64,000 nucleotides of DNA from Lepus europaeus (lineage: Eukaryota; Chordata; Mammalia; Lagomorpha; Leporidae): NCBI RefSeq assembly GCF_033115175.1, contig NC_084831.1, positions 43,556,002 through 43,620,001 on the forward strand, given 5' to 3'. The notes beneath the pieces are model-generated. The model had not been told where the DNA came from. It made no database searches and was given only the letters and a program-made list of their open reading frames with translations. Shown piece by piece: positions 33,789-45,062 of the stretch. Both the position numbers and the translations under genes were made by a program. Position 1 is the first letter of the stretch. Every line of letters starts with the position of its first letter.

Positions 33789-34014
33789 GCTTTTGACCTC
33801 TTTTCTGGTTTAAGGGATATGTTCTCTTTTATTTATTTATTTTTATTTTTTTGCATACCAGGTAACTTCCAAGAGTCTCAACTCTTTATACTTGTTGTCA
33901 GCCCTCTGGTATTCCAATTAGGATGGTAATTCTTTAACCCCCAAAAATAAAAGATATCTGTACAGGTCAACCCTGACCATCACTCCTGCTTGCCTGGAGA
34001 GATTCAAATAATAA
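33789..34014. other. unassigned
   Basis: Nothing recognised. Confidence 0.4.
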
Positions 34015-34187
34015 ACAATAAGCTCACGTAATAAGCACCTGCTTTGTACCAATTCCTTATGTACACACACACAGATGAGCATCACTTTATTGGTGAGAAA
34101 AATTTCCTTCTGCTCCTATCCAGTAGTTATTCATGATTAGAACCCAAGTCTCTCTTGTCCCAAAGCTTTTTCCACTACATAGTCTTG
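34015..34187 (-). repeat. MIR
   Basis: aagcacctgctttgtaccaa ... attagaacccaagtctctc ... agctttttccactacatag. Confidence 0.65.
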
Positions 34188-34200
34188 AAAGTGTTTATGA

Positions 34201-34505
34201 GGCCAGCACTGTGGCATAGCAGGTAATGCCGCTGCCTGCATGCCAGCATCTCATGTGGCTGCTTCACTCCCAACCCAGCTCTCTGCTATGGCCTGGGAAA
34301 GCAGTAGAGGATGGCCCAAGTACTGGGGCCCCTGCACCAGGTGTAGGAGACCCGGAGGAGGCTCCTGGCTTCAGATCAGTGCTACTCCAGCCATTGCAGC
34401 TAGTTGCGGAGTGAACCAGCGATGGAAGACCTTTCTATCTCTCTCTGCCTCTCCTTTCTTGTGTGTAACTCTGACTTTCAAACAAACAAATAAATCTTTT
34501 TAAAA
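34201..34505 (+). repeat. CSINE
   Basis: gccagcactgtggcatagca head; near-match flanks aaagtgtttatga and aaagtatttataa. Confidence 0.92.
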
Positions 34506-34559
34506 AAGTATTTATAACCCTTATAGTTATCAGGTTTCTTAGAAAGTATGGGTAATGGT

Positions 34560-34795
34560 AGAGTACAGGAATAATGAGAGTGGTGAAGTACAATCCTTTG
34601 GAAGGAGTATCTGGTAATATCTAATAAACTCAATATGCATCTTTTGATCCAACAATCCCAATCCTACTTCTAAGATTTATCATAAAGATACACCTACAGC
34701 AATAGAAAATATATAATGCAACATTGTTTGCAATCACAAAATTTTAGAAACAACCTAAATATATTAAGAGAATGGCTGGATAAACTATAGCAGTG
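34560..34795 (+). mobile_element. old L1 (L1M-like) fragment
   Basis: gatccaacaatcccaatcct, ctaagatttatcataaagat, gcaacattgtttgcaatcac and gaaacaacctaaatatatta follow ancient L1 3' sequence. Confidence 0.75.
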
Positions 34796-36672
34796 GTTTC
34801 AAATATTGTGGTCTCAGGCCATTTTTATATTCATAAGTTATTTTGCTTATGGGGTATCTCTACTGACAAATTAAAGCACAGAAAACCACTAATAGTCTAT
34901 TTGAAATAATAACAGTGAACACATTATAGGTCAATTTATAACTTATTTAATGAAAAATAACTGTATTTTGCAAAACAAAAAATAGAAAAGTGGTGTTGTT
35001 GATTTTGTTTTTGCAAATCTCTTTAAAGTTAGAAAGACTTTGTAGAAGATATTTGGACTCTTATATCTTAATCTTTTGGAATATGTTTAGTTGAAGTAAA
35101 TTAAAAAACTCTCCTCAAACAGATATGTAGTTGGAAGTGAGGAATATTTTATAGTCATTTCAGATATGTGTGGATTTTCCTTTGATACTGCAGCAAAATT
35201 TGACAGTGGTAATTTCTTAAAAGTTAGTTGCAAATATAGACAGTGAAACCTATCAGTCAGTTTTCTGTATTTTGTTACATTAAAACCCATAGGTCTACAT
35301 TACATTTTAAATGGGTATTTTATCCACCCATGCACCCTTTTGTAACATCATGCATTGATCATTTGAAAAAATACTGGCTCACTGAATTATGCAGATCTTC
35401 CAAATGTTGACACATTTCATTATACAACATATAAGGAAAAGAACCACTTCACAACATTTGTTAATATCACCACCCATGTCTTCAGAAAAATTAGAGAAGC
35501 TGTCAACTTCCTGGCAATGAACACAAATTTTTGAAAACGCTAATGTCATTTGAAAGCTTGATTTTTGCTACTGGCAACAGACGCTATTGTTTTTCCTTGA
35601 AGTGAAAGGCTCACCTTGTTCATTTTCTAGAAAATGCTGGCTAAAATCCCAAGCCTGAATAACCATAGTTTGTCTGTTGTTCTTTAAAGTAAAATGATGC
35701 TCAAGAATGTTTTTGTGTGTGTGTATGCTTTCTAGCTCTGTTTACAGAGGCTAGAAGTAATGCCACCAGAACAGCAATGAATACACCTGACACTCAGATC
35801 TTTAATACCACTCACCACTAAATGCAGCTACAACTTATACAGGAAATAGGTGACTTCAGGACTAAGGTTGGGCAGGTACAAGGTGAACCTGGAATATATA
35901 GTCAGAAAATAAGGGAAATGTTTAAAAATGATGAAAAAAATGATAAAAGAAATAAAAGCCAGTCAAATCTGAAATAATTTGTCTGTCAATATAATGATAG
36001 TAATCAGTATGTAATTCATAAAATAAAGTAAAAAATAAGTGAGCTCATCGTGATATCAATAACTTGATAAACGAATAAATAGAGGAGAATGAAGAAGCTC
36101 TCTCATACTGTAGGAAGATAAATAAAATACATATATAAGGAATGGTAAAGATGGAATTAGAAAACTATCATTTGTCAATGACTACAGTAATAACTGTTTC
36201 AAGTAAGAATCATCAATTAATAATTAAACTTGTGCATAGTCTCAAATAACCTCCTTACAAGATATTTATTAATTACAAAGAGAAAAACAGTTACTTTACA
36301 GGGGAGAAACTTGGCAGATACCACACCTTGAGTAAATAAAGTTTCTATCACCATTGATGGGACATAGAGGTAACACATGTCTCCTGATACAGTGCACTGA
36401 GAAGAACACAATCAATTCTGTGGTATTCCTGACAGAAATGTAAAATCTGAATCTAACCATGAAGAAACATCAGGCAAACTCAAATTAAGGGATATTTTGC
36501 AAAATAAATGGCTCTTGCTCTTCAAAAATATTGAGGTTATAAAAGACAAAGACAAAAATTCTCAGATGAAAGAAAACTAAAGAAACTTGCCAATGAATTA
36601 TAATGTGCAATCCCATACTAGATCCTGAGCTAGAAAACAAATTACTTTTTCCATAGAGAATATCAGAGGAGA
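34796..36672. other. 1.9-kb AT-rich block, family unknown
   Basis: No SINE for 1.9 kb, the longest such gap apart from the CpG-island surroundings and a few others. It has no supported coding frame. Its texture suggests an old repeat or processed copy, but I cannot name it. Confidence 0.4.
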
Positions 36673-37012
36673 GGCCAGCACTGTGGCACAGTGAGTTAAC
36701 GTCTTGACCTGAAGTGCTGGCATCCCATATGGGTGCCGGTTCGAGACCCGGCTGCTCCACTTCCGATCCAGCTCTCTGCTATGGCCTGGGAGAGCAGTAG
36801 AAGATGGCCCAAGTCCTTGGGCCCCTGCACCCGCGTGGGAGATCCAGAAGAAACTCCTGGCTCCAGGCTTTGGATTGGCACAGCTCTGGCCGCTGTGGCC
36901 AATCGGGGAGTGAACCATCAGATGGAAGACCTTCCTCTCTTTCTTTCTCTCTCTCTGCCTCTCCTCTCTTTGTGTAACTCTTTCAAATAAATAAATAAAT
37001 ATTAAAAAAAAA
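36673..37012 (+). repeat. CSINE
   Basis: Head gccagcactgtggcacagtg; contains an intact tRNA-like B box ggttcgagacc. Near-match flanks gaatatcagaggaga and gaatgtcagaagaat. Confidence 0.95.
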
Positions 37013-37154
37013 AAAGAATGTCAGAAGAATAAAAACATGAAAGCCAGCCAAAACTTGAATAAAATCAAGATTATAGCATAGTATCAATTGTAAGTTTCTA
37101 ATTTTGATAAATACACTGTAATATTTGTATTCTTTCTTTAAGGAAACAGACCTA

Positions 37155-37478
37155 GGGGCCCGCAATGTGGCATATTAGGTTGAGCCACTGTCTGTAGTGC
37201 TGGCATCTGGGTGCCCATTGGAGTCCCTGCTGCTCCACTTCTGATCCAGCTCTTTGCTAATGCTCCTGGGAAAGCAGCAGAAGATGGTCCAAGTGCTTGG
37301 ACTCCTGCATCCATGTGGGAGACCTGGAAGAAGTTCCTGGCTCCTGGCTTTGGCCTGGTTCACTCCTGGCCATTGCAGCCATCTGGGGAGTCAATCAGTG
37401 GATGGAAGATCTCTTTCTCTCTCTCTCCCTCCCCCTCTCCCTCTCGTGTCTTTTCCTCCCCCTCTGTAACTCTACCTT
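37155..37478 (+). repeat. CSINE, interrupted in its tail
   Basis: Head gggcccgcaatgtggcatat; after the nested SINE it resumes with aaatctacctttcaaataca to about 37848. Confidence 0.92.
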
Positions 37479-37489
37479 TTTTCCCTTTT

Positions 37490-37807
37490 ATTTTTTAAAG
37501 ATTTATTTTATTTATTTGAAAGAGTTACAGAGAGAGGTAGAGACAGAGAGAAAGGTCATCCATCTGCTGATTGACTCCCCAGATGGCCACAATGGCCAGA
37601 GTTGCGCTGATCCGGAGCCAGGAGCTTCTTCTGGGTCTCCCACGTGGGTGCAGGGGCCCAAGGACTTGGGACATCTTCTACTGATATCTCAGGCCCTAGC
37701 AGAGAGCTGGATCAGAAATGGAGCAGCCAGGACTAGAACTGGCACCCATATGGGATGTTGGTGCTTCAGGCCAGGGCGTTAACCCGCTGCACCACGGCAC
37801 CAGCCCC
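37490..37807 (-). repeat. CSINE nested in a CSINE tail
   Basis: Complete minus copy; flanks aactctacctttt and aaatctacctttc are the duplicated target. Confidence 0.94.
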
Positions 37808-37998
37808 AAATCTACCTTTCAAATACATAAAATGAATCTTTAAAAAAGGCACAAAAAGGACAGGAAAAAAAAAGGAACAGACCAAAAAATATTTAGGAAT
37901 AAATGGAACAGAAAATAATTCAATTGCCTATGTATCCTTATCTATTTCTCTATGGAGATTGAAGAAAAATACAACAAGAGCAACAGAATGATGAAATG

Positions 37999-38312
37999 TT
38001 GGGCAGGTATTTGGCCTAGTGGTTAAGAGGTCATTTAGACACTTGCATCCCACATCAGAGTGCCTGGGTTTGCTTCTGGCTTTGGCTGTCAATTCTAGCT
38101 TCCTGCCAATGCAGATCCTAGGTGGCAGCAGGTGCTGGTTCAAGTGATTGGATCCCTGCCATCCATGTGTGAGACCTGGATTGAGTTCCCAGTTCCTGTC
38201 TCAGACTCAACCTGGCCCCAGCCATTCCAGGCATTTAGGAAAGTGAACCAGTAGATTGGAACTCTGTCTCAATCTCTCTGCCTCTCAAACAAAAGGAAAA
38301 CAAAAAGAAAAT
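37999..38312 (+). repeat. old divergent CSINE
   Basis: gggcaggtatttggcctagt head, gagtgcctgggtttgcttct. Confidence 0.82.
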
Positions 38313-38374
38313 GTGGTTAGGTATGGGTAAAAGGTATAGGAGAATTTTTTGGATACTTTTTTTATTTGCAACTT

Positions 38375-38590
38375 TTGAAAATTAAGATTTATTTATTTGA
38401 AAGGCAGAGTTATAGAGAGGAAGAAATAGAAGGTGGGGGAGAAGGGAAGGAGGGAAGAAGGGAGGGAGAGGGAGAGGGAGAGGCAGATGGAGAGAGAGAA
38501 ATACTGAGATCTTCCATACACTGGTTCACTTCCCAGATGGCCACAATGGCTGGGGCTGGGCCAGGAGCTAGGAGCTTCATCTGGGTCTTA
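38375..38590 (-). repeat. CSINE with its head missing
   Basis: gatttatttatttgaaaggc, a GGGAGA-rich tail (38430-38485), then the body stops at catctgggtctta. Confidence 0.85.
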
Positions 38591-40999
38591 AATCCTGAGC
38601 ACTTTTCAATGTTATTTAAAATTATTTGAAAGCAATTGTTAATGGATGCTAATTGTTAATATTTCCTTGTGTGGAGGTATTATGATTTACCTAATTTATT
38701 TAGGGTTTTCTTCATATTTTTATGTTATAAACGTATAGTAAAACATACAATGAACATTTTTGCATGCATCTTTGTCCACATATTTGTTTACTTCCTTATG
38801 CATGATTCCTAGAATGACAATTTCTTTGTTTGCTCCCAAAGTTCCTCTTCAAAGTTTGTTCTGTTTTACTGATTTCTGTCCTGCTTTAGGCCTCATCTGT
38901 TTACTAAAAGACTGAATCCTGGATTTGAATCTGGGCAGTGACTGGTGATTGCCAAAGGCTGTGAGTAATCATAGCTGGCAGCAGCAGGCTGGGCTCAGTT
39001 CTGGGCTGCACCTGCTTAAAGGGAGTTAATTTTTTGTAGGTCCTAAAAGCTAACGAAAAAAATCATTGAGCATGTGGGATGTAGACTTGCAGCAAGCCTG
39101 ATGAGGTTCAGTTCAGATTAATGTCCCTGCAGTGTACTTTGGGTGAGATTGGTTCTAGGGACATAGAGAATCAAACAGTGAGCCTGGCCCACAGAGCTCA
39201 CAGTCTAGGAGGGAAGACATACAAATAAACTGATACTGACACTGCAGTGGTGAGCAGTTATGAATTGGGGAGCACACGGAAAGGAGCATACCTCTGTAAA
39301 ACAAACAAACAAACAAACAAACAAAAAACCTTTTACATGGTGTATGCTCATATTCTTTCAATCCACCTCCCTTTCCTTCCTTCCTGTTTCCTCAGTTCAC
39401 ATATAATTTATTGAGCACATACCCTAAGACCAAAGGGTGCGGCAGTGGAGTTGGGAGAGGAGTAGGGAAATTTAAACAGCAAGACAGTAGAAGTTATCAG
39501 GCTTCATGACTAATTGTCCATGAGAGAGAGACATAAGAGTTAAGAACTCTTATGTCTACCAGAGCTTTTGGCTTGGGCACCTTGGGTGGATGATGGCATC
39601 ATTCACCTAGCCTGGGAAACAGTTATCTTTTGGGGTGGAAATTTAAAGAACAAATTTTAAAGAGCAAAGAAAAATTTGCTAGGGGTGCTAGACCTTGACT
39701 TTATTTGAGGCAATCGTTCTTAGAATATTGGATTTCCACAGGATGTATCTGTTATAAAAATGAAAGTGAGGAGGTCTAACAGGTTGGGAATAACAAGATA
39801 CTTGGGAGTCACTGGTTAGCGGTGAAAGTCAATGCAAAATTGAAAATGGGGTAATCACATCAGCTGACAGCAGGCTAAGATAGATTAAGATGAAAAAGAT
39901 TTACAGAAGAGAGCAAAATAGATGAGAGGCATTTCAGGAGCAGAGAGTAAACTGGGTAGGAAAAACCAAAATGATGGAATGAAACTGCAGAAGATGAAAG
40001 GATTTAAGGTGGACTACTTACAGCAGGGAGGTGGTGTTGATGATAAAGGCTGCCTCTTTCAGCAACAGAATTTGAATAGAAATGAAGAAAGTGTGAAGCA
40101 AGAGGAAATTGGTCCCGGGAACAAATGAATCATCTTCATGTAGTAGCTACACCCTGGGTAGCATGATTATTCATAAACAAATGCAGATTTCCTGTGGTGG
40201 TAGTGATCTAGGCTTGGAAAGCACAGTCCTAATGTTAGGTTGCCAAACTGATCTTAATTAAAGGGCCCGTTTCTCTAGATTGAAAATTTTTAGTAACACT
40301 AACTTACCTTTACAGCATTTTCTTAATTTAGCTGAAAGGACTGTTAGGGTATCAGATGGCAGACGGAAGGAATTTACTTCCAGCTTTTCCTTAGGTTGGG
40401 TGTACTTCACATGTAAAATGGTGGTAGCATAGTACCTAATTCACAGAGTTGTTGTGAGGATGAATCATAGTTTCCCGCTGAGCCCCAGTTTCTCTTGTTA
40501 TAAAAAGGGGATAGTGATTTTTTTTTGTACTGTGACTCAGAAGTATGTGGCAAAGGCACACTTAGGAATGTACAGGAACAGCTTTCATTGATGAGAAGAA
40601 AGCTGCTAGGTTATATTTTCTCCAAAGTGGCTGCTCAATTATTATTTGAATGTCTCCTAAAGACTTTAGTAATTTTCTCATTATGATTTATTATTATTGG
40701 GCCATAATCTAAGGTAAGGTGAAATCATCCTATGATGTTTTTGTACAGAAAAATAGACTGGATCTATGTTGACATCTGCTGTGCAACCAAAAGTCATAGA
40801 ACCCAGTATATCAGGCAGTATTATTCAGTGGAGGGATGTTACATAAATCCTTTAGTGAAATTTAGGGCAATTTCCCCCACCAGGGATGATGAAGACTATT
40901 GCAGCCATCTTTTGATAGAAATACACATATATGCAAAAAGCACATGGATATGATCTTGAACCCAAAAAATACTGAGAATTAGGGCATTCTGGAACCAAC
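38591..40999. other. SINE-free upstream DNA
   Basis: Largely unassigned. Holds an AAAC microsatellite at about 39299-39327, a perfect 27-bp hairpin at 39530-39556, and a weak MIR core trace near 40390-40480. The frame at 39922-40128 has no recognisable domain. Confidence 0.5.
39530..39556. other. perfect 12-bp inverted repeat
   Basis: Arms gacataagagtt (39530-39541) and aactcttatgtc (39545-39556) with loop aag. Confidence 0.95.
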
Positions 41000-41205
41000 A
41001 AAAATTTGCACTAATATTTATTGAGTATTTTCTACAGGTCAGTTCCTTTATCTCTAACCTTCCCAACAACACCAAGGCAGACAACAGAAAACTGACATTA
41101 AAAAATGTTACATAACTTGCTCAGGTCATAAAGCCATAGATGACAGAACTGGAATGGCTAGTATCAGGATCTGACAACAAGGTTTCTGCTCGTTCTAGAA
41201 TAGTA
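41000..41205 (-). repeat. MIR
   Basis: tatttattgagtattttcta ... aacttgctcaggtcataaag ... ggatctgacaacaagg. Confidence 0.7.
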
Positions 41206-41380
41206 CTCTGAAAAAAATGCTGTATTCGGAAACTTTGGGGACCAGAGGATTTGCAGAATTTCTCTTTGTTTTTGGTTCTGACGCTGGCACCCTAGAGGTT
41301 GCGTGAGACATGGGCTATCTGCAGACTCCACTACACAGAAAACAATTTCCTTCCTTCAGAGCCTTACCCAGGATTTGGCT

Positions 41381-41405
41381 GGGGGTGGGGCTGGGTGGGG
41401 TGGGG
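41381..41405 (+). promoter_or_regulatory. G-quadruplex motif upstream of CpG island
   Basis: Five G-runs of 5, 4, 3, 4 and 4 with loops of 1-2 bases. About 0.4 kb upstream of the island. Confidence 0.7.
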
Positions 41406-42296
41406 TTAACGGAGGGTGGTTAGTGAAAGATGGATGGGTCTTTTCTTACCTTTAAGTTGTTTATGAATTTCAGGACAACCCGATGGCTATTTTCTTCTCT
41501 TGCTCAGCATTTTTTTTTTTTTTTCCCTACTTTATAGAAGGGGGGAGGAGAGGATGGAGGGGTTGAGGTTTTGGTATCTGTAGGAAATTTCTGTAACGCA
41601 CTGCACGGTAGATCCAAAAAAGTTAAGGTCAAAGACAATTCCCTCATCTGTTCTGTGAGAGGATTTGTGTGTGTGTTCGGGAAAAAAAAAAAAAAAAAAA
41701 AGGTCTGTTCTGGGTCACTCGTCTGTCACGCAGACACCCTGAAGGGACCAGAAGAGATTGCGTGCCCCCTCCCCCCAGGAGAGATGGGACGAGGAGACGT
41801 CCTCAGGCTCCCGCTCTCAGGGGCCAGTCCGAGGGACAAGAACGTTCACGTACCTTCCGCAGAGAAGGAAAAGGTGCTGGGGTCTGACGTGGGGGGGGAC
41901 CGCCAGGGGTTTGTGGGAACCGAGGGGCTTCCGGCTCCCAGGAAGCGTCGTCAGGGGCGAGAGGCGGGCCGCGAGCCGCGGGCGGCGCAGGGAGCGCGGG
42001 GCCCCCGCCACCCCCAGGCCGCGCTGCCTCGCGTTCCCTGCCGCTCGTGCCCGGCGTGGCCGCCGCAGTCCCGGCGCCGTAGCCAGACGTGGGGCCCAGG
42101 GGGCGCTGTGGCCCAGCGGCGCGGAAGGCTGGAGCGTCCACCGCGACGCCGGAGGCTTCGCCGAGGATCCCCGCCTGCAGCACCTCGGTCGTCCCGCCGC
42201 AGCCTTGCGCCCCTGGCCCGGCTCGGCGGCGCTCCGCCGGGGTCTGCGTGGGTGCGGCGGCCCGGGAGCCGATGCGCCTGGGCGGGCACTGGGCCG

Positions 42297-42315
42297 CAGC
42301 AGCAGCAGCAGCGAC
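42297..42315 (+). repeat. short CAG run in the first exon
   Basis: Five to six CAG/GCA triplets; reads as polyglutamine or polyalanine according to frame. Confidence 0.8.
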
Positions 42316-42413
42316 CACAGCCCCGTCAGGAGTGGGAGGCTTCGCGGTGGCTCCTGGGGCCGCGCCGGTGCCCTCCGGAGGAGGCTTTCGGCTCCGGGAC
42401 GACCCCCCTGGCC

Positions 42414-42443
42414 ATGCTGAGGCGGTGGTGGCCGCTGTTCGAG
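42414..42443 (+). CDS. candidate N-terminal coding segment
   Basis: ATG in gccATG context, ten codons up to the splice donor, with a basic-aromatic start (MLRRWWPLFE). Product unknown. The in-frame codons upstream are also open, so the true start could be earlier. Confidence 0.35.
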
Positions 42444-42862
42444 GTGAGTCGGGTGCGGCGCGGTGCCGGCTCGCCTGCTGGCCGCCGCCTGTGGGGGCCC
42501 TGGCGGCAGCCCTGGGGCCGGGCGGACGGGGCGTCCTGTCGCTGCGGCCGCCTCCCCCACCCCGCAACTCTGGGGCCTCAGCCCTTATTTCTCGCGTCTC
42601 CCGGGAGGATGGAGGCCCGTGGGGTGCGACTAGGCCCTGGCGCTGCCGAGAAGCCGTCGCCCCGGCCTCGGTTTCGGTGCGGCCCGGTGTGTGGAGAGAG
42701 GCTGGCGGGGGGGGCACGGGCGTCCTTGGGCTTGGCCCGGGCCGGGCGGAGCGCAGCCTCTGAGCCCTGGCCCTGCTTGTACATCCCGGAGGGAGGCGGA
42801 GGACGCCTGTTTGCAAACAGCCTCGGCTTCCCCGCGCCCTGCACTCTGTTCTGCAGAGTCCC

Positions 42863-42891
42863 GGGGGGGAAGGGAGGGAGGGCGGGCAGGG
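42863..42891 (+). promoter_or_regulatory. G-quadruplex motif downstream of the donor
   Basis: A run of seven G followed by four or five GGG runs with 1-2 base loops. A second possible donor (cagg|gtgaga, GT at 42891) abuts it. Confidence 0.65.
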
Positions 42892-42899
42892 TGAGAACC

Positions 42900-43654
42900 C
42901 GGGTGCAGAAAGTGCGGGGTCCTGAGAGCCCCTGGTGTACCTGGAGTGTCGTTCACGGACAGGACTTGCTTGAGAATAACCTTTTGCGTCTTATTTGAGG
43001 TGAAATTTCATCACCTGCTGGTAGCTCATCCCTGCTTTCTTATATTACATCTTGTCTCTAAGGGTAGTCTTCCTTGGAGAAAGCCCTGTACCAGCTTTAC
43101 AATGCTAAGTTTCCTAGATAAACACTCACAGTTAGAAAAATATCTTTCACAAAAGGTATCCCCCTGCCAAGAGAGAAATATTTTAGCCCTTCTGTCCACG
43201 GTACAAAAATGTCCCACCTAAATAGATCTAGAGAATGGGTGGCAAGAGGATTTTAAGTCGTAGTAATTACTCTAATAACAAGTACCTGACGGAATTGGTA
43301 TCTATTCTACATTTTAGAACGAAAATGATTTGTACTGGTATTAATGTAAAAATATGTGATTAAAGTTTGATACCATAAGTTAGATATTTGGGTGTTTTAG
43401 ATTTATGATAGATGTAATTACTAGTTATTCTTGTTTTCCTGCTAAGTGTATTAAGATTGTGAGATTTAAAGGTACTTGTAGAACTTTTATAATGATGGAA
43501 AACATAAATATGCTTATTGTACAGAATTCAGAAAGTTTAGAAAGATGCTGTGTTGGGCTGTCAATGAATGTTTAATAACTAGGGAGAAATCACCCTTAAT
43601 CCTTAATCTTACAGATAATACTTTTTGATGGTCAGATTTTAAAATGGGGTTATA
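42900..43654. other. probable start of intron 1
   Basis: Composition falls back to AT-rich; no exon or repeat recognised. Confidence 0.45.
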
Positions 43655-43978
43655 CTGATGATAATTTATTTGAGAGGCAGACACACAGGCAGAGAGCAAG
43701 AGCCAGAGAGAGAGTGAGAGTGCCTGCATGAGAGAGATACCCTCCATTAATTTACTCTCCAAATGCCACCATTGTCTGGGGCTGGGACTGGGGCTTGGTG
43801 AAGCTGGTAGCTCAATCTAGGTCTCCCACATGGGTGGCAGGAACCCAATTCTTTGAGCCTTCGCTGTTGGGGCTTCATTAATAGGAAACTGGAATCAGGA
43901 GCCCAATCTAAGAATTGAAAACAGGTACTGCTGTGTGTGCTGCAAGTGTCTTAATGGGTGTCCTAAATCACTGATCAG
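43655..43978 (-). repeat. old CSINE
   Basis: ataatttatttgagaggcag, body, degenerate head ctaaatcactgatcaggc. Confidence 0.8.
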
Positions 43979-44299
43979 GCTAACTGCTTGCTCCTGATGG
44001 TGAGTTTTTCATTTATTATCTCAGTATATTGGGTTCAGAATTGCCAACTGTTGCCATTGCCATTGGTATACTTATGAAAATGTTTCACTAAATTACATGT
44101 GAACCATAGATGAATTTGTTCATTAAAATGGGATAATATTTGTAATTACCTAAAAGATCCCTGACTTCACCTTCTGTGCAGCATGAGGAGTCCATTAGGT
44201 CTAGGGAGGTTTTTGGGGACCTACTGTGTTAGATGCTGTAGCCTTGTGTAGTTTCTGTCAGATTTTGCTTACATGTTTCTAACTGTAGAAAATTGGCTT
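43979..44299. other. unassigned intronic/intergenic
   Basis: Nothing recognised. Confidence 0.4.
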
Positions 44300-44313
44300 T
44301 ATTACTTTTTTTT

Positions 44314-44639
44314 TTTTTTTTTGACAGGCAGAGTGGATAGTGAGAGAGAGAGACAGAGAGAAAGGTCTTCCTTTTTGCCGCTGGTTCACCCTCCAATGGC
44401 CGCTGCGGCCGGTGCATCTCGCTGATCCGAAGGCAGGAGCCAGGTGCTTCTCCTGGTCTCCCATGCGGGTGCAGGGCCCAAGGACTTGGGCCATCCTCCA
44501 CTGCCTTCCCGGGCCATAGCAGAGAGCTGGCCTGGAAGAGGGGCAACCGGGATAGAATCCGGTGCCCCGACCGGGACTAGAACCCGGTGTGCCGGCACCG
44601 AAAGGTGGAGGATTAGCCTGTTAAGCCACAGCGCCGGCC
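44314..44639 (-). repeat. young CSINE
   Basis: Duplication tattactttttttt at 44300-44313 and 44640-44653. Confidence 0.96.
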
Positions 44640-44756
44640 TATTACTTTTTTTTGTTAGATTTATGTAGTTCTTTAAAATTCTCATTCAGTTTTCACATGT
44701 ACCTGAACAGACCAACATTTGAATCAGTTGGGAGTGCTTAAAATACGCAGATTCCA

Positions 44757-45045
44757 AGGTAGGCATTTGGCCTCATGGTTAAGCTTCCAGTTGAGACGCT
44801 CCCATCCCATATCAGAGTGCCTGGACTTGAGTTCTGGGTTTGCTTCTGATGTCAGCTTTTTGCACATGTGCACCCTGAGAAGCAGCCTGTGCTAGCACAT
44901 GTACTTGGGCCCATGCCACCTACGTGGGAGAACTGGATTGAGTTCTGGTTCCTGGATTTGGCCTGGCCCAGCCCAGCTGATGTGGGCTTTTGAGGAGTGA
45001 ATAAGCTGATGGGAGCTCTCTCTCTCAAAATTTAAAAAACACATA
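44757..45045 (+). repeat. old divergent CSINE
   Basis: ggtaggcatttggcctcatg head, cagagtgcctggacttgagt. Confidence 0.82.
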
Positions 45046-45062
45046 TATTAAAAAACACATGC

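Larger units (their letters stand above)
41950..42443 (+). other. probable first exon (start uncertain)
   Basis: Ends at gag|gtgagt, an almost perfect splice donor (GT at 42444-42445). The transcription start is not visible; 41950 is a guess based on the island. Two frames stay open across the end. One has an ATG at 42414 in a good context (G at -3) giving MLRRWWPLFE in phase 0. The other has a weaker ATG at 42272 giving an alanine-rich peptide ending HAEAVVAAVRG in phase 1. I do not recognise either N-terminus. The exon could also be wholly 5' UTR. No second exon is identified, so the gene continues beyond 64 kb or its exons were missed. Confidence 0.55.
41750..42780. promoter_or_regulatory. 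CpG island promoter
   Basis: Sharp switch from AT-rich DNA to GC-rich DNA dense in CG dinucleotides, strongest at 41950-42560 and unmethylation-like (few TG/CA decay products). CRE-like TGACGTGG at 41885-41892 and ETS-like cttccgg at 41928-41934; no TATA or CCAAT box stands out. This is the only such island in the window, so it very probably marks the promoter of a broadly expressed gene. Confidence 0.85.

Noticed and set aside
41803..42816. 337-residue minus-strand open frame (and a 247-residue one)
   Set aside because: Same CpG-island effect on the other strand; no donor or acceptor site supports a minus-strand exon.
41571..42998. 475-residue plus-strand open frame
   Set aside because: It runs through the promoter, the exon, a strong splice donor and into the intron. 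GC-rich DNA has few stops; composition is R/G/P-rich without a domain.
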